13,785 nt of DNA from Rhodospirillaceae bacterium (lineage in GTDB: Bacteria > Pseudomonadota > Alphaproteobacteria > Rhodospirillales > 2-02-FULL-58-16): assembly GCA_013349695.1 (NCBI GenBank), contig DUZD01000046.1:1-13785 (forward strand). The letters are read 5' to 3'. Made by a program: the position numbers and the translations under genes. A model generated the notes under the pieces. It was not told where the DNA came from. It ran no database searches and worked only from the letters and a program-made list of their open reading frames with translations. Below, piece after piece: positions 1 to 7,941 of the stretch (positions within the stretch are counted from its first letter, which is position 1; each line of letters opens with the position of its first letter).

Positions 1-118
1 CACCATCCTCCCTTCCGTCGTCATGGCCGGACTTGATCCGGCCATCCACGGGCCCCGCGCTCGGCATCGACCGCGTGGATACCCGGCTCAAGGCCGGCCA
101 TGACGACGGAAGGGAAGT
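1..118. repeat. Interspersed palindromic repeat, two inverted half-units
   Basis: Positions 10-30 and 94-114 form a perfect 21-bp inverted repeat (CCCTTCCGTCGTCATGGCCGG and its complement), so the element can fold into a long cruciform or hairpin. Each half continues with a degenerate CTTGA-(T/G)CCGG-ATCCACG motif. The left half has its own small palindrome, TGGCCGGA-CTTGA-TCCGGCCA. Positions 1-68 recur without mismatch, in inverted orientation, at 9540-9607. Repeats with this GTCATGGCCGG core are common between genes in alphaproteobacterial genomes. The element may extend left of the window. It lies 94 bp beyond the stop of the minus-strand gene ending at 212, where it could also act as a transcription end or stabilising stem. 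Confidence 0.8.
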
Positions 119-211
119 GACGCGGTTATTTTGTGACGAGCCTAACAACCGGTTCAAAGAATGGGTGCGGGTCGGAACGGGCGTATCGCTTCGGGGGTAG
201 CAAATTGCGTA

Positions 212-1918
212 TCACTTGGTGAGTCCCGATAGGCCGGCGACCAGGAAAGACACCAGCACAAACCCAGCTAACTTGTGAAAATAGAAATAGGCCAGGACGC
301 CGCCAGTGAGCTTGACGGCCTTATGTCGATCATTGAGCTCGATAAGCGGTAACGCCATATCGAAGCTGTACCAATAGCGCTGGGAGCGCCGCATGCGACG
401 GCCAAGGGCGGACTTGCCGCAGGCCCACATTCCCAGCCCGGTCAGTATGGCGAACCAGAGCAATGCGATCCAGTTGTGGTAGCCATAGCCAATCAACCCC
501 CATTGAACCCATAGTTTGGCCCTGGTCAACCGGGGAGTTTTCCGATGGTCGCGCTGGTGGTCCCGTGCCGCAAACAGGATATCGGCGGCCTTTCCCGGAT
601 AACCACTGTCCCGTAAGACCTTGGCGAGCTGCTCGAAGGGCTGAGGATTGTAGGTTGTTTCAAACCCATCCTGTTTGGCGAGCCACTCGAGCAACCATTC
701 GTTCGGCCGGGCGGACATGGCGCTGCTCGCGGTCGCCCTCAACCCACCCAGTCGGCCGTAAGTGAACCCAGTGAGGTCGAGCTGGCCGGGTTGGATGTCC
801 CACGCATACTCCGTATCATTGAGCGCCCCCACCTGTGTATTTCGGAGGGTGAGTCTGGACTTCTTTGTCCACCTTGGCGGGGGAAAGTTTTCGACTCCCG
901 GTTTCTGGTCCTTGACGGGGCGAGGCGAAGTCAAGTGGAGTTCCGCTCCAATGGACGCGGAGGTCAGGTTGAGATGCCCCTTGAAATCGCTATCTCGGAG
1001 CTGCAGGTGTCCTCCGATCTCGGCACCAGTCAGGTTTATATCATAGAATGAAGCACCGTCCCGCATGAACAGGCTGCCCGCCACTTCAAGGCGATCAGCT
1101 TCGAACAGGCCGTCAAAGGTGGAGTCATCTGCCTCCAGGTTACCGCCAACCTTGGCACCGAGAAGGCGAACCTCCTTGAAACGCGCTCCACCTCTCATTA
1201 ACAGATAGCCCGCCACCTCAAGGCTATCAGCGTTGAACAGGCCGTCAAAGGTGGAGCCACTTGCGTCCAGGTTACCGCCAACCTTGGCACCGAGAAGGCG
1301 AACCTCCTTGAAACGCGCTCCACCGCGCATGAACAGATTGCCAGCCACCTCAAGGCCATCAGCTTTGAACGGGCCGTCAAAGGTGGAGCCACTTAGTAAG
1401 ATAAGGCTGGAAGCCCGAACGTAGGCAAGGTCGACAGCCTGGCGAAAACGGGAGTCGTCGAGCCAAAGTTGATGCGTGATGACCATGTGGGAGAGATCGA
1501 CGGTCTCGTTGAAGCTTGCGCATCGGATGCGGACCCCGGTACGGGTGAGCGCGCCGCGATAGGGTTCGTGGTTGAGAATGGTTAAGAGTAATTCGGAACT
1601 AAGGTCCCGGGTCTCTGGCCAGTCATCAGCTTTCGTCGGATCGCAAGAATGGCCGTCGCCGCCCCCGTACTCCGACATATCGGCGGTTTCGCCCAGGCAA
1701 ATCCGCTCCATCCAGGCCCAAATTTCTTGCTTCGCCCACTTGCGATGTTCCGGCAGTTGATAGCGGCATTGTTTTTCACCGGGTAGTATAGGCTTTCCCG
1801 CTTCCACGGCGTCGGCCGCGGCAACCGACGGCACGGCCCGCGGCCATCCAAGCATTGCGACCGCCAGGCAACACAATGCCCATGTCCAAACCTTGATGCT
1901 GGACGGACATCTCTTCAT
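212..1918 (-). CDS. Secreted or membrane-anchored pentapeptide-like beta-helix repeat protein
   Basis: 568 residues. The N-terminus has a signal-peptide pattern: KR-rich start, hydrophobic stretch at about 9-27, Ala-rich AAADA near 33-37. Residues about 130-330 are repeats of the type F-x-x-x-V-x-L-x-x-A-x-(V/I)-G-G-x-L, as expected for a right-handed beta-helix related to pentapeptide-repeat proteins. Within them three 44-residue units starting STFDG (178, 222, 266) are nearly identical at units 1 and 2. A short helical segment follows (QPFEQLAKVLRDSGY, about 426-440), a motif often placed between such repeats and C-terminal membrane segments. Two hydrophobic segments lie at about 483-500 and 538-565. 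The start is supported by TAGGAGG 8 bp upstream of the ATG. The likely topology is a periplasmic repeat domain anchored in the inner membrane. The function is unknown. It lies downstream of the glutamate-synthase-like gene but is separated from it by a REP-like hairpin. Confidence 0.8.
   Translation of the reverse strand: MKRCPSSIKVWTWALCCLAVAMLGWPRAVPSVAAADAVEAGKPILPGEKQCRYQLPEHRKWAKQEIWAWMERICLGETADMSEYGGGDGHSCDPTKADDWPETRDLSSELLLTILNHEPYRGALTRTGVRIRCASFNETVDLSHMVITHQLWLDDSRFRQAVDLAYVRASSLILLSGSTFDGPFKADGLEVAGNLFMRGGARFKEVRLLGAKVGGNLDASGSTFDGLFNADSLEVAGYLLMRGGARFKEVRLLGAKVGGNLEADDSTFDGLFEADRLEVAGSLFMRDGASFYDINLTGAEIGGHLQLRDSDFKGHLNLTSASIGAELHLTSPRPVKDQKPGVENFPPPRWTKKSRLTLRNTQVGALNDTEYAWDIQPGQLDLTGFTYGRLGGLRATASSAMSARPNEWLLEWLAKQDGFETTYNPQPFEQLAKVLRDSGYPGKAADILFAARDHQRDHRKTPRLTRAKLWVQWGLIGYGYHNWIALLWFAILTGLGMWACGKSALGRRMRRSQRYWYSFDMALPLIELNDRHKAVKLTGGVLAYFYFHKLAGFVLVSFLVAGLSGLTK
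1124..1387 (-). repeat. 132-bp tandem coding repeat, two near-identical units
   Basis: The motif CCGTCAAAGGTGGAG starts at about 1110, 1242 and 1374, a constant 132-bp spacing on the plus strand. Units 1256-1387 and 1124-1255 are nearly identical at the DNA level. A third unit (992-1123) is recognisable but diverged. Each unit encodes 44 residues, so copy number can change without a frameshift. The near-identity, including synonymous positions, points to recent duplication or gene conversion within the beta-helix gene. Confidence 0.85.
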
Positions 1919-1968
1919 CCAATGCGCCTCCTACCACCCCTCTTGGTCGTACGCAACAGGGCACTAAA

Positions 1969-2046
1969 GGGGTCAAGTCTTGAATGTTAAATTTCCGTCC
2001 ACCTCCCCCTCTGATGGAGGGAAGTGAATTCAACATTCAAGACCCC
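1969..2046. repeat. REP-like imperfect palindrome (GGGGTC...TTGAATGTT)
   Basis: The left arm from 1969 reads GGGGTCAAGTCTTGAATGTT. The right arm, up to 2046, reads AACATTCAAGACCCC. They pair with a small bulge of about 5 nt in the left arm. The loop contains a second short stem, CCTCC...GGAGG. Palindromes with a GGGGTC-TTGAAT core resemble the REP elements linked to REP-associated tyrosine transposases, but no such transposase is in the window. It lies 15 bp past the stop of the gene at 2061-3620 (-) and 51 bp before the start of the next minus-strand gene, so it may also end or attenuate transcription between them. Confidence 0.6.
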
Positions 2047-2060
2047 AAATGCTGGCGGGC

Positions 2061-3620
2061 TCATGCGGCTTCGGTAGTCGACACTCCGGGCCGGATCTCG
2101 GGATACAGCTCATCGAGTGGCGCCGAACGACCATCGGACATGATGATCCGGCAATGATAACGGCGCAAACCACGGGGTTCGAGAACGCCGCAGGATTGGC
2201 CGATGACACAAACCTCGCCGACGATATTCCTCGCATAGTTCATGACGCGGGCCGCCTTGTCGCGCGGATCGAGCCCTTTCTGGAGCCTGGGGTTATGCGT
2301 GGCGATGCCGGTCGGACAGGTGTTCTTATTACACTGCAGCGCCTGGATGCAACCGAGCGCGAACATGAACCCGCGGGCCGACACCACGAAATCCGCCCCC
2401 ACGCAAAGCGCCCAGGCGACGTCGGCGGGGGTGATCAGCTTGCCCGAGGCGATGACCCTGATCCGGTCGCGCAAACCGTGCTCCACCAGCTTGTCGATGA
2501 CTATAGGCAGGCTTTCCTGGATCGGCAGGCCAACGTAGTCAATCAGGCTCATCGGCGCGGCGCCAGTGCCGCCCTCGGCGCCATCCACGGTAATGAAATC
2601 CGGCGCGTATTCGATGCCGCGCCGGTTGATTTCTTCGAACAGCTCATCAAACCATTCCCAGGCGCCAACCACCAATTTGACTCCGGTGGGCTTGCCCGTC
2701 ACGGACCGCACCCGCTCGACAAAGTCGATGAGCTCCGGGACGTTGTTGATTTCAGAGTAGCGGTTCGGGCTGATTGCGTCTTTTCCGGCCGGAATGCCGC
2801 GGATGGCCGCGATTTCCTCGGTAACCTTGGCGCCCGGCAGGATTCCCCCCTTGCCCGGCTTGGCGCCCTGGCTCAACTTGACCTCGAACATGCGCACCTG
2901 TTCGTGCGCCGCGACTTCCGCCAACTTGTCGTCCGCGAGTTCCCAATTTTCGTTCCGAACGCCGAATTTGCCAGTCCCGATCTGGAACACGAGGTCGCCG
3001 CCGCCCTTTAAGTGCCACGGGGACAACCCGCCTTCCCCGGTATTCATCCAGCAGCCGGCCAAGCGCGCACCGTTGGACAGGGCTAGAGTCGCGGGCTTGG
3101 AGATGGCGCCGTAGCCCATTGCCGAAATATTGAAGAGGCTGTCGCTCGTATAAGGGTGCGCGCAGTACGGCCCGATGGTCATCGGCGTCGTCGGCCGCAT
3201 ATCTTCCTCCAGCGTCGGGAAGGGGCAGTTGAGGAACAACAAAGTGCCTATCGGGTGAAGGTTGCGGGTCGAACCGAAGGGAACGGTGTTGTCGGCGTTC
3301 TTTGCGGCGCGGTACACCCACTCCCGCTGCTCGCGGTTGAACGGCATCTCTTCGCGATCCATCGCAAAGAAGTACTGCCGGAAGAATTTGCCCAATCGCT
3401 CGAAGACGTGGTGCAATCGGCCGATAACGGGATAGTTGCGGCGAACCGCGTATTTGGTCTGTGTAGTATCGACGACGAAAAGGACGACGAGGGTCAATGC
3501 CCCCGAGCCGACGATGAAGATGAAAAGCACGGCCATGAAAACGAGAGAGGTCGTCACAAACTCGGGAAGCGCCTCGACAGGCGTGCCCGTCGGGATCTTG
3601 GGAAGCAATTCAGAATCCAT
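2061..3620 (-). CDS. Membrane-anchored FMN-binding glutamate synthase-like protein
   Basis: 519 residues. It matches the stand-alone synthase (FMN-binding) domain of the glutamate synthase large subunit, without the N-terminal glutamine amidotransferase domain. Visible signatures are GEGGLS (195-200), KLSQGAKPGKGG (248-259), DGAEGGTGAAP (346-356), and a Cys cluster at 424, 430 and 435 (C-x5-C-x4-C), the spacing that binds the [3Fe-4S] cluster in glutamate synthases. Residues about 24-50 are strongly hydrophobic, suggesting an N-terminal membrane anchor. By family, the protein would carry out an FMN-dependent redox step, but the substrate is not known and ammonia transfer from glutamine would need a partner. 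No amidotransferase or small-subunit gene is nearby. The start is well supported: AGGAGG lies 7 bp before the ATG. It appears monocistronic, as the REP-like palindrome follows the stop. Confidence 0.88.
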   Translation of the reverse strand: MDSELLPKIPTGTPVEALPEFVTTSLVFMAVLFIFIVGSGALTLVVLFVVDTTQTKYAVRRNYPVIGRLHHVFERLGKFFRQYFFAMDREEMPFNREQREWVYRAAKNADNTVPFGSTRNLHPIGTLLFLNCPFPTLEEDMRPTTPMTIGPYCAHPYTSDSLFNISAMGYGAISKPATLALSNGARLAGCWMNTGEGGLSPWHLKGGGDLVFQIGTGKFGVRNENWELADDKLAEVAAHEQVRMFEVKLSQGAKPGKGGILPGAKVTEEIAAIRGIPAGKDAISPNRYSEINNVPELIDFVERVRSVTGKPTGVKLVVGAWEWFDELFEEINRRGIEYAPDFITVDGAEGGTGAAPMSLIDYVGLPIQESLPIVIDKLVEHGLRDRIRVIASGKLITPADVAWALCVGADFVVSARGFMFALGCIQALQCNKNTCPTGIATHNPRLQKGLDPRDKAARVMNYARNIVGEVCVIGQSCGVLEPRGLRRYHCRIIMSDGRSAPLDELYPEIRPGVSTTEAA

Positions 3621-3999
3621 CAGCGTACCTCCTCATATGGATGGCCGGATTCCGGCGACAACCGGGGGCAGCTCACGAACGAAAATCGAGCGCGCCGAAG
3701 CGGGTTAGACCGACCCGACATTTCCCGGATAACCTTCAAATCCATGACAATCGTACCTTAGCCGGGGTTTCCCATATGGACACCTTCCGGCGAGTTGATC
3801 GTGACTCGGAACTGCTCGCGGTGCAACTGGCTTGCGGGAGCAGGCTTCAAACCACCTCAAGCCGCGGGGGTAAGCCGTTAATCCGGATCAGTCTGGGGGG
3901 ATATCCTGCTTACTGCCCAGGCGGCATCGGGGCGGCGTCGTTCCGTCTTATGCCGGGATCAACCAGGGATGGGAGGAACCCCGTGCCTGGCAGACTGTC
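3621..3999. other. 379-bp intergenic stretch without an intact gene
   Basis: It lies between the end of the heparinase gene and the start of the glutamate-synthase-like gene, both on the minus strand. It contains the synthase ribosome-binding site (3628-3633) and a short gene remnant at 3713-3757. No convincing promoter, terminator or RNA gene was seen in 3760-3999. The purH gene that often follows this heparinase in alphaproteobacteria is absent. Confidence 0.6.
3713..3757 (-). pseudogene. Short remnant of the LKVI(R/W)E repeat family
   Basis: Read on the minus strand, this stretch encodes GTIVMDLKVIREMSG just after an in-frame TAA. At the DNA level the run GAAGGTTATC-GGGAAATGTCGG is shared with the remnant at 13398-13652, and the peptide matches GTVGVGLKVLWD in the remnant at 10807-10911. 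The upstream part of the family (KLFK) is missing, so this is a fragment at best. It may carry promoter sequence for the glutamate-synthase-like gene that starts 93 bp downstream. The parent gene family was not identified. Confidence 0.4.
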
Positions 4000-5652
4000 T
4001 CAACGGCGCCCGCCCTCGCGGTGCAGGGCCCATTTGACGGTGGTTCTGGTGCCGTTCAAAGGGCCGGAAACGACAATCTGCGAGCACCGCCGCAAGGTGT
4101 TGGGCAGGCCCGCGTAGATGCTTTCCTCAAGACCGATGGCGCCACCGTCGGCGAGAAATCGCCAGCCGACGCCGCTTGGCAGCCTCAGCAAGACGGCGGA
4201 ACCGCCCTCGGTCAGTGAAACCCCGATCAAGGGATGCAAATGAAAACGTAGCGTGAATTCCCGGCCGCCGGAACCGGCGAGAATGTCCTCGCCGCGGACA
4301 TCCTCGCCGCAAGCGTCCAGATATAACCGGCGATGATGGACCAGGCCGGGATATCCGTCGTGGCGGGCTTCCAGCCAAATATTGCCGTCGGCTTCCCTGC
4401 GGTTGCTGGCGACGTCGGCGGGCCGCCGGCCGATGTGGGCGTCGGCGCGGACCTCCGAGGAGCTGGCGCCGTCCACCGTCAAGGTTGAATGGGCGGCGGT
4501 GGCCCGGGTGGCGAACCGCCAAGCCGGATCGCTGTCGCCGAGAGCGCCGCAGTTGACGATCAGGCGTTCCTTGCCGACGCTCATTTCGAAACTCAAGGTT
4601 CCGGCATGGGCAAGGAAACTGGCGGCGGGCGGGGCGCCGGTGTCGGCAATGATCACCGTGCGCCCGGCGGCAAGCCTTTGAAAACCGGAATGAGGGGCGC
4701 TGAGCAGGGCCTTGCCCCTGACCCCGGCGCGGCCAAGAACGGCATCGATGTGGCGGGCGTCCTCTTCGTTGCCGCCGTTAAACAGCGCCAGGCCGCCGTC
4801 GCCGAGCCGGAAGCTGCGCAGCATGGGCGCCATTGTGTCGATCGCCCGTTGCCAGGAATCGGGCACCTCCAGCTTCGCCGCGACGAGGGTGCCGCGGAGA
4901 TCCAGCAGATGGGCAAGAACGCTCAAATGCAGGGACGGGCAGCGTTGGAAGTGGCCGCCGTCGGGGAGGATCTGACGGGCGATCTCCTGGCCCAGGAGTT
5001 TGAGGCCGGTGTCGATCGCCTTTTCGCACCCGGGCAGGCAGATTCCGCTGTAGATCAGGCCCTTGATGGCGGCAAAGGCGCCGGCGTCCTTTTCCACCTT
5101 GGCGCAAACTCTTTGCAAATGCCGGGCTTGCGTCGCCGCCGAGGACAAAAACCTCGCCTGGAAAGCCGGGTCATCGTCGAGGCAAAGGAAATCGTGACTG
5201 CAAAACCAGTGACCGAGCCGCTCGCCCAGAACGTCGGGACGCCAAGCCAGGGCGCTCCAGCGCGAATGAGTTTTGATCCAACCATTGACAAGTTTCCGGG
5301 CCCGTTTCCCGGCCGCCTCCGAACCCAGGGTCTTGAGGTCGGCCAACCAGGCGAATGCGTGCAAGGCCGCCGCCGCCTCGCCGCTTTCCGGCTTCCTTGT
5401 CCACGGATTCCCGGCAAGGGAGACGCTTGTCCCGGCGATGGCCAGTTGGCCCTTGACGATGGCGGCGCCGACAGCGGGATCGCCGGGCCAGGGATCGGGG
5501 GGCGTGCCGCGCAGCTTGTCCGGAACCCGGCCTTTCAGCGTCAGTTCATAGAGCGGTGTTCCGTAAACGAGATGGCGAACGGCCCGCCAGCCGCGCGCCG
5601 GCGACAAGCCGGCCACGATGTCATGAAAGCTTGGTCGCGCCGCCATCGTCAT
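4000..5652 (-). CDS. Heparinase II/III family protein
   Basis: 550 residues, the usual size for the heparinase II/III-like protein conserved in alphaproteobacteria. The N-terminal half (about 1-300) is alpha-helical with conserved features such as PLYELTLKG (33-41), PPDPWPGDP (51-59) and DGGHFQRCPSLH (231-242). The C-terminal half (about 320-545) is the beta-rich heparinase II/III domain with AHSTLTVDG (387-395) and FHLHP (470-474). By family it is a polysaccharide lyase, and the substrate cannot be read from sequence. There is no clear signal peptide. The ATG at 5652 lies 24 bp after the carbamoyltransferase stop, with only a weak AAGG upstream, and ATG at 5646 is an alternative. It is the third gene of the DUF5989-carbamoyltransferase operon. 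In relatives this gene more often directly follows rsmB, so its present operon partners look secondarily acquired. Confidence 0.85.
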   Translation of the reverse strand: MTMAARPSFHDIVAGLSPARGWRAVRHLVYGTPLYELTLKGRVPDKLRGTPPDPWPGDPAVGAAIVKGQLAIAGTSVSLAGNPWTRKPESGEAAAALHAFAWLADLKTLGSEAAGKRARKLVNGWIKTHSRWSALAWRPDVLGERLGHWFCSHDFLCLDDDPAFQARFLSSAATQARHLQRVCAKVEKDAGAFAAIKGLIYSGICLPGCEKAIDTGLKLLGQEIARQILPDGGHFQRCPSLHLSVLAHLLDLRGTLVAAKLEVPDSWQRAIDTMAPMLRSFRLGDGGLALFNGGNEEDARHIDAVLGRAGVRGKALLSAPHSGFQRLAAGRTVIIADTGAPPAASFLAHAGTLSFEMSVGKERLIVNCGALGDSDPAWRFATRATAAHSTLTVDGASSSEVRADAHIGRRPADVASNRREADGNIWLEARHDGYPGLVHHRRLYLDACGEDVRGEDILAGSGGREFTLRFHLHPLIGVSLTEGGSAVLLRLPSGVGWRFLADGGAIGLEESIYAGLPNTLRRCSQIVVSGPLNGTRTTVKWALHREGGRR

Positions 5653-5676
5653 GGAACCTTGTTTATGGCGAGCATC

Positions 5677-7512
5677 TTAATCGAGCTCGAAGGCGTCCTT
5701 GTAGTCGCGTTTCAGGCTGGTATCCTGATCTTCCTTGTCGAGATAGCAGTTGCCCGCTACCAGGACATCGATTTCGGTTCCCATGAAGCAGTAAAAGGCG
5801 TCCTCGGGCGTGCAGACGATGGGTTCGCCGCGGACGTTGAAGCTGGTGTTGACGATGACCGGGCAGCCGGTCAGGTCCTTGAAGCGCTTGATCAGCGCAT
5901 GGTAACGGGGGTTGGTGCTGGTATGCACTGTCTGAATCCGGGCCGAATAGTCGACATGGGTCACCGCCGGGATCTCGGAGCGGACGACATTCAGCTTGTC
6001 GATGCCGAAAAGGGTTTTTTCCTCGTCGCTCATTTGCCGGCGGCGTTTTTTGGCGACGTCGGCGACGACAAGCATATAGGGGCTTTGGCGATCCAGCTCG
6101 AACCAGTCGGCCAAGTCCTCGGCGAGCACCGAAGGCGCGAAAGGGCGGAAGGATTCCCGGTATTTGACCTTCAAATTGAGAATCTTCTGCATCGCCGGGG
6201 AACGCGCATCGCCGAGGATAGACCGTCCGCCGAGGGCGCGGGGCCCGAACTCCATGCGGCCTTGAAACCAACCCACCGCCTTGCCGTCGGCCAAGGCGGC
6301 GGCGGCGGCGGCGATGGTCTCGCCGTCGCTCATGGAGGTGAATTTCGCCTCCGCCCGGAGCAAGCGTTCCTCGATCTGGCTTTGCGTGAACTCGGGTCCC
6401 AGGAAGCTCCCCCGCATGGCGTCTTGGCCGTCCAAGGGGCGGCGTGAGCGGTCCATGAAGCGGTGGTAAACCAAGAGCGCCGCGCCGAGGGCGCCGCCGG
6501 CGTCGCCGGCCGCCGGCTGGATCCAGATGTCGGCGAAGCGGCCGTCGCCAAGAACCTTGCCGTTGGCGACGCAGTTCAAGGCGACGCCGCCGGCCAGGCA
6601 CAGATTACTGGCTCCCGTCTCGTCGGCCAGCCACCGGGTTATCTTTAAAACAACGTCCTCGGTGACCGCTTGAATGGACGCGGCCAGGTCCATGTGCCGT
6701 TGGGTCAAAAGCTCTTCCGGGCGGCGCGGCGGCGCCCCGAAAAGATCATGGAAACGAGGCTTGGTCATGGTCAGGCCGCTGCAATAGTCGAAATAGGACT
6801 GGTCGAGACGGAAGGAGCCGTCGCTTTTGACATCGATCAGATTGTCGGTGATCAGGCCGGCGTATCTGGGCTCGCCATAAGGCGCCAGTCCCATGAGTTT
6901 GTATTCGCCCGAGTTGACCCTGAAGCCGGTGTAATAGGTGAATGCCGAATAAAGAAGGCCTAAGGAATGGGGGAAGTGGATTTCCTTGATCATCTCAAGG
7001 CGATTGCCGGAGCCTAGCGCCACCGAGGTGGTCGCCCATTCGCCGACCCCGTCCATGGTTAAGACGGCGGCGTCCTCGAAAGGCGAGGGGAAGAACGCCG
7101 AGGCGGCGTGGCTTTGGTGGTGTTCGGCGAAGAGAAGCTTTTCGCGGCCGTCGAAGCCGTCATCGAATTTGCGGAATTCCCTGCCGAGCAGGTTCTTCTG
7201 GAAGAGCTTTTCCTTGAGCCATAACGGTATCGCCATCCGGAACGATTGAAAGCCCTTGGGCGCGAACGCAAGATAGGTTTCGAGCAGCCGTTCGAACTTC
7301 AAGAAAGGCTTGTCGTAGAAGGCCACGTAATCGACCTTGCCGAGCCCCCCGCCGGCCTGTTCGAGACAGTAGGCTATGGCCTTTTCGGGGAAAGAGGCGT
7401 CGTGCTTTTGGCGGCTGAAACGCTCTTCCTGGGCGGCCGCGGCGATACGCCCGTCGTCGATCAGCACGGCGGCGCTGTCGTGGTAGAAGGCGGAGACGCC
7501 TAAGATACGCAC
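5677..7512 (-). CDS. Carbamoyltransferase, NodU/CmcH/TobZ family
   Basis: 611 residues from the chosen GTG. The opening RILGVSAFYHDSAAV is the family N-terminus. FAEHHQSHAASAFF (about 128-141) holds the metal-binding histidines, followed by DGVGEW (154-159) and AGGVALNCVANG (307-318). The C-terminal domain carries GRMEFGPRALGGRSIL (418-433), RPFAPS and NTSFNVRGEPI (555-565). All parts expected of the YrdC-independent two-domain O-carbamoyltransferases are present. These enzymes activate carbamoyl phosphate with ATP and transfer the carbamoyl group to a hydroxyl, for example on Nod factors, cephalosporins, tobramycin or saxitoxin. The acceptor here is unknown. A TTG at 7521 is in frame, but GTG at 7512 gives the usual N-terminus. 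It begins 13 bp after the DUF5989 stop and ends 24 bp before the heparinase ATG, so the three are probably co-transcribed. Confidence 0.93.
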   Translation of the reverse strand: MRILGVSAFYHDSAAVLIDDGRIAAAAQEERFSRQKHDASFPEKAIAYCLEQAGGGLGKVDYVAFYDKPFLKFERLLETYLAFAPKGFQSFRMAIPLWLKEKLFQKNLLGREFRKFDDGFDGREKLLFAEHHQSHAASAFFPSPFEDAAVLTMDGVGEWATTSVALGSGNRLEMIKEIHFPHSLGLLYSAFTYYTGFRVNSGEYKLMGLAPYGEPRYAGLITDNLIDVKSDGSFRLDQSYFDYCSGLTMTKPRFHDLFGAPPRRPEELLTQRHMDLAASIQAVTEDVVLKITRWLADETGASNLCLAGGVALNCVANGKVLGDGRFADIWIQPAAGDAGGALGAALLVYHRFMDRSRRPLDGQDAMRGSFLGPEFTQSQIEERLLRAEAKFTSMSDGETIAAAAAALADGKAVGWFQGRMEFGPRALGGRSILGDARSPAMQKILNLKVKYRESFRPFAPSVLAEDLADWFELDRQSPYMLVVADVAKKRRRQMSDEEKTLFGIDKLNVVRSEIPAVTHVDYSARIQTVHTSTNPRYHALIKRFKDLTGCPVIVNTSFNVRGEPIVCTPEDAFYCFMGTEIDVLVAGNCYLDKEDQDTSLKRDYKDAFELD

Positions 7513-7525
7513 GCCACCCAACCGG

Positions 7526-7675
7526 TTAGAAAATGGTGTAGATGAAAGGCGCCACCGCCGAACCCTGGCTCAACACGACCAAGCCGCCAAACAACGCCAT
7601 GACGACAATGATCGGCAGCAGCCAAAACTTCTTGCGGGCTCTCATGAACGCCCAAAGTTCGATCAGGAATTCCAT
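7526..7675 (-). CDS. DUF5989 family small membrane protein (SxtJ-like)
   Basis: 49 residues, starting MEFLIELWAFMRARKKFWLL and continuing PIIVVMALFGGLVVLSQGSA before ending VAPFIYTIF. This is the typical DUF5989 pattern: an amphipathic N-terminus, a basic RARKKFW patch, one transmembrane helix (about 19-36), then a conserved S-Q-G-S-A-x-A-P-F-I-Y-T-x-F tail. Such peptides are encoded beside NodU-type carbamoyltransferases, including SxtJ next to SxtI in saxitoxin clusters, and their role is unknown. AGGAG lies 10 bp before the ATG. It is the first gene of the operon with the carbamoyltransferase and heparinase. A plausible inference is that it anchors or assists the carbamoyltransferase at the inner membrane. 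Confidence 0.9.
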   Translation of the reverse strand: MEFLIELWAFMRARKKFWLLPIIVVMALFGGLVVLSQGSAVAPFIYTIF

Positions 7676-7722
7676 GCAGGAAAGACTCCTAAAGCTGTTG
7701 TTTCATGCTCGACCCGCCGATG

Positions 7723-7750
7723 TTTACTCCCGTTTCGGGCGGTGAGTAAA
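7723..7750. promoter_or_regulatory. Palindrome in the divergent region upstream of the DUF5989 operon
   Basis: TTTACTC (7723-7729) and GAGTAAA (7744-7750) are perfect 7-bp inverted arms, with an inner CCCG-TTT-CGGG stem offset between them. It starts 48 bp upstream of the DUF5989 ATG, so it could be an operator or a stem-loop in the operon's 5' untranslated region. No promoter hexamers could be fixed with confidence. Confidence 0.35.
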
Positions 7751-7941
7751 GAATCCTGCTTGGAGCAAATCCAGATTGATTGGAATCGCCAAAGTCTTCT
7801 CGTCAGTCACGATCCGTTCTAGATTGTGTACTCATAAACCGAGGGTCTGCTTACTGCCGCATTACGGACCATTGGAGGCTCCGCCTCGGAGTGCCGGTTT
7901 TGACCCAAAGCAGTCTTTTGAAGGATGACAAAATGGGCCGT

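Noticed and set aside
1..118. CRISPR-like repeats
   Set aside because: Only inverted half-units are present, with no regularly spaced direct repeats and no cas genes.
2049..3011. 320-residue plus-strand open frame
   Set aside because: It is antisense to the clear glutamate-synthase-like gene, rich in Arg/Asp/His as expected of a shadow frame, and has no family similarity.
4489..6447. 652-residue plus-strand open frame spanning two genes
   Set aside because: It runs antisense through both the heparinase and the carbamoyltransferase genes, whose family motifs are unambiguous; the long frame is a product of high GC codon use.
5663..6601. 312-residue minus-strand frame inside the carbamoyltransferase
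   Set aside because: Arg-rich out-of-frame shadow of the carbamoyltransferase with no recognisable motif.
7724..7835. 35-codon minus-strand frame encoding LERIVTDEKTLAIPINLDLL
   Set aside because: The peptide looks protein-like, but there is no start codon in good context, no family match, and its end overlaps the palindrome at 7723-7750.
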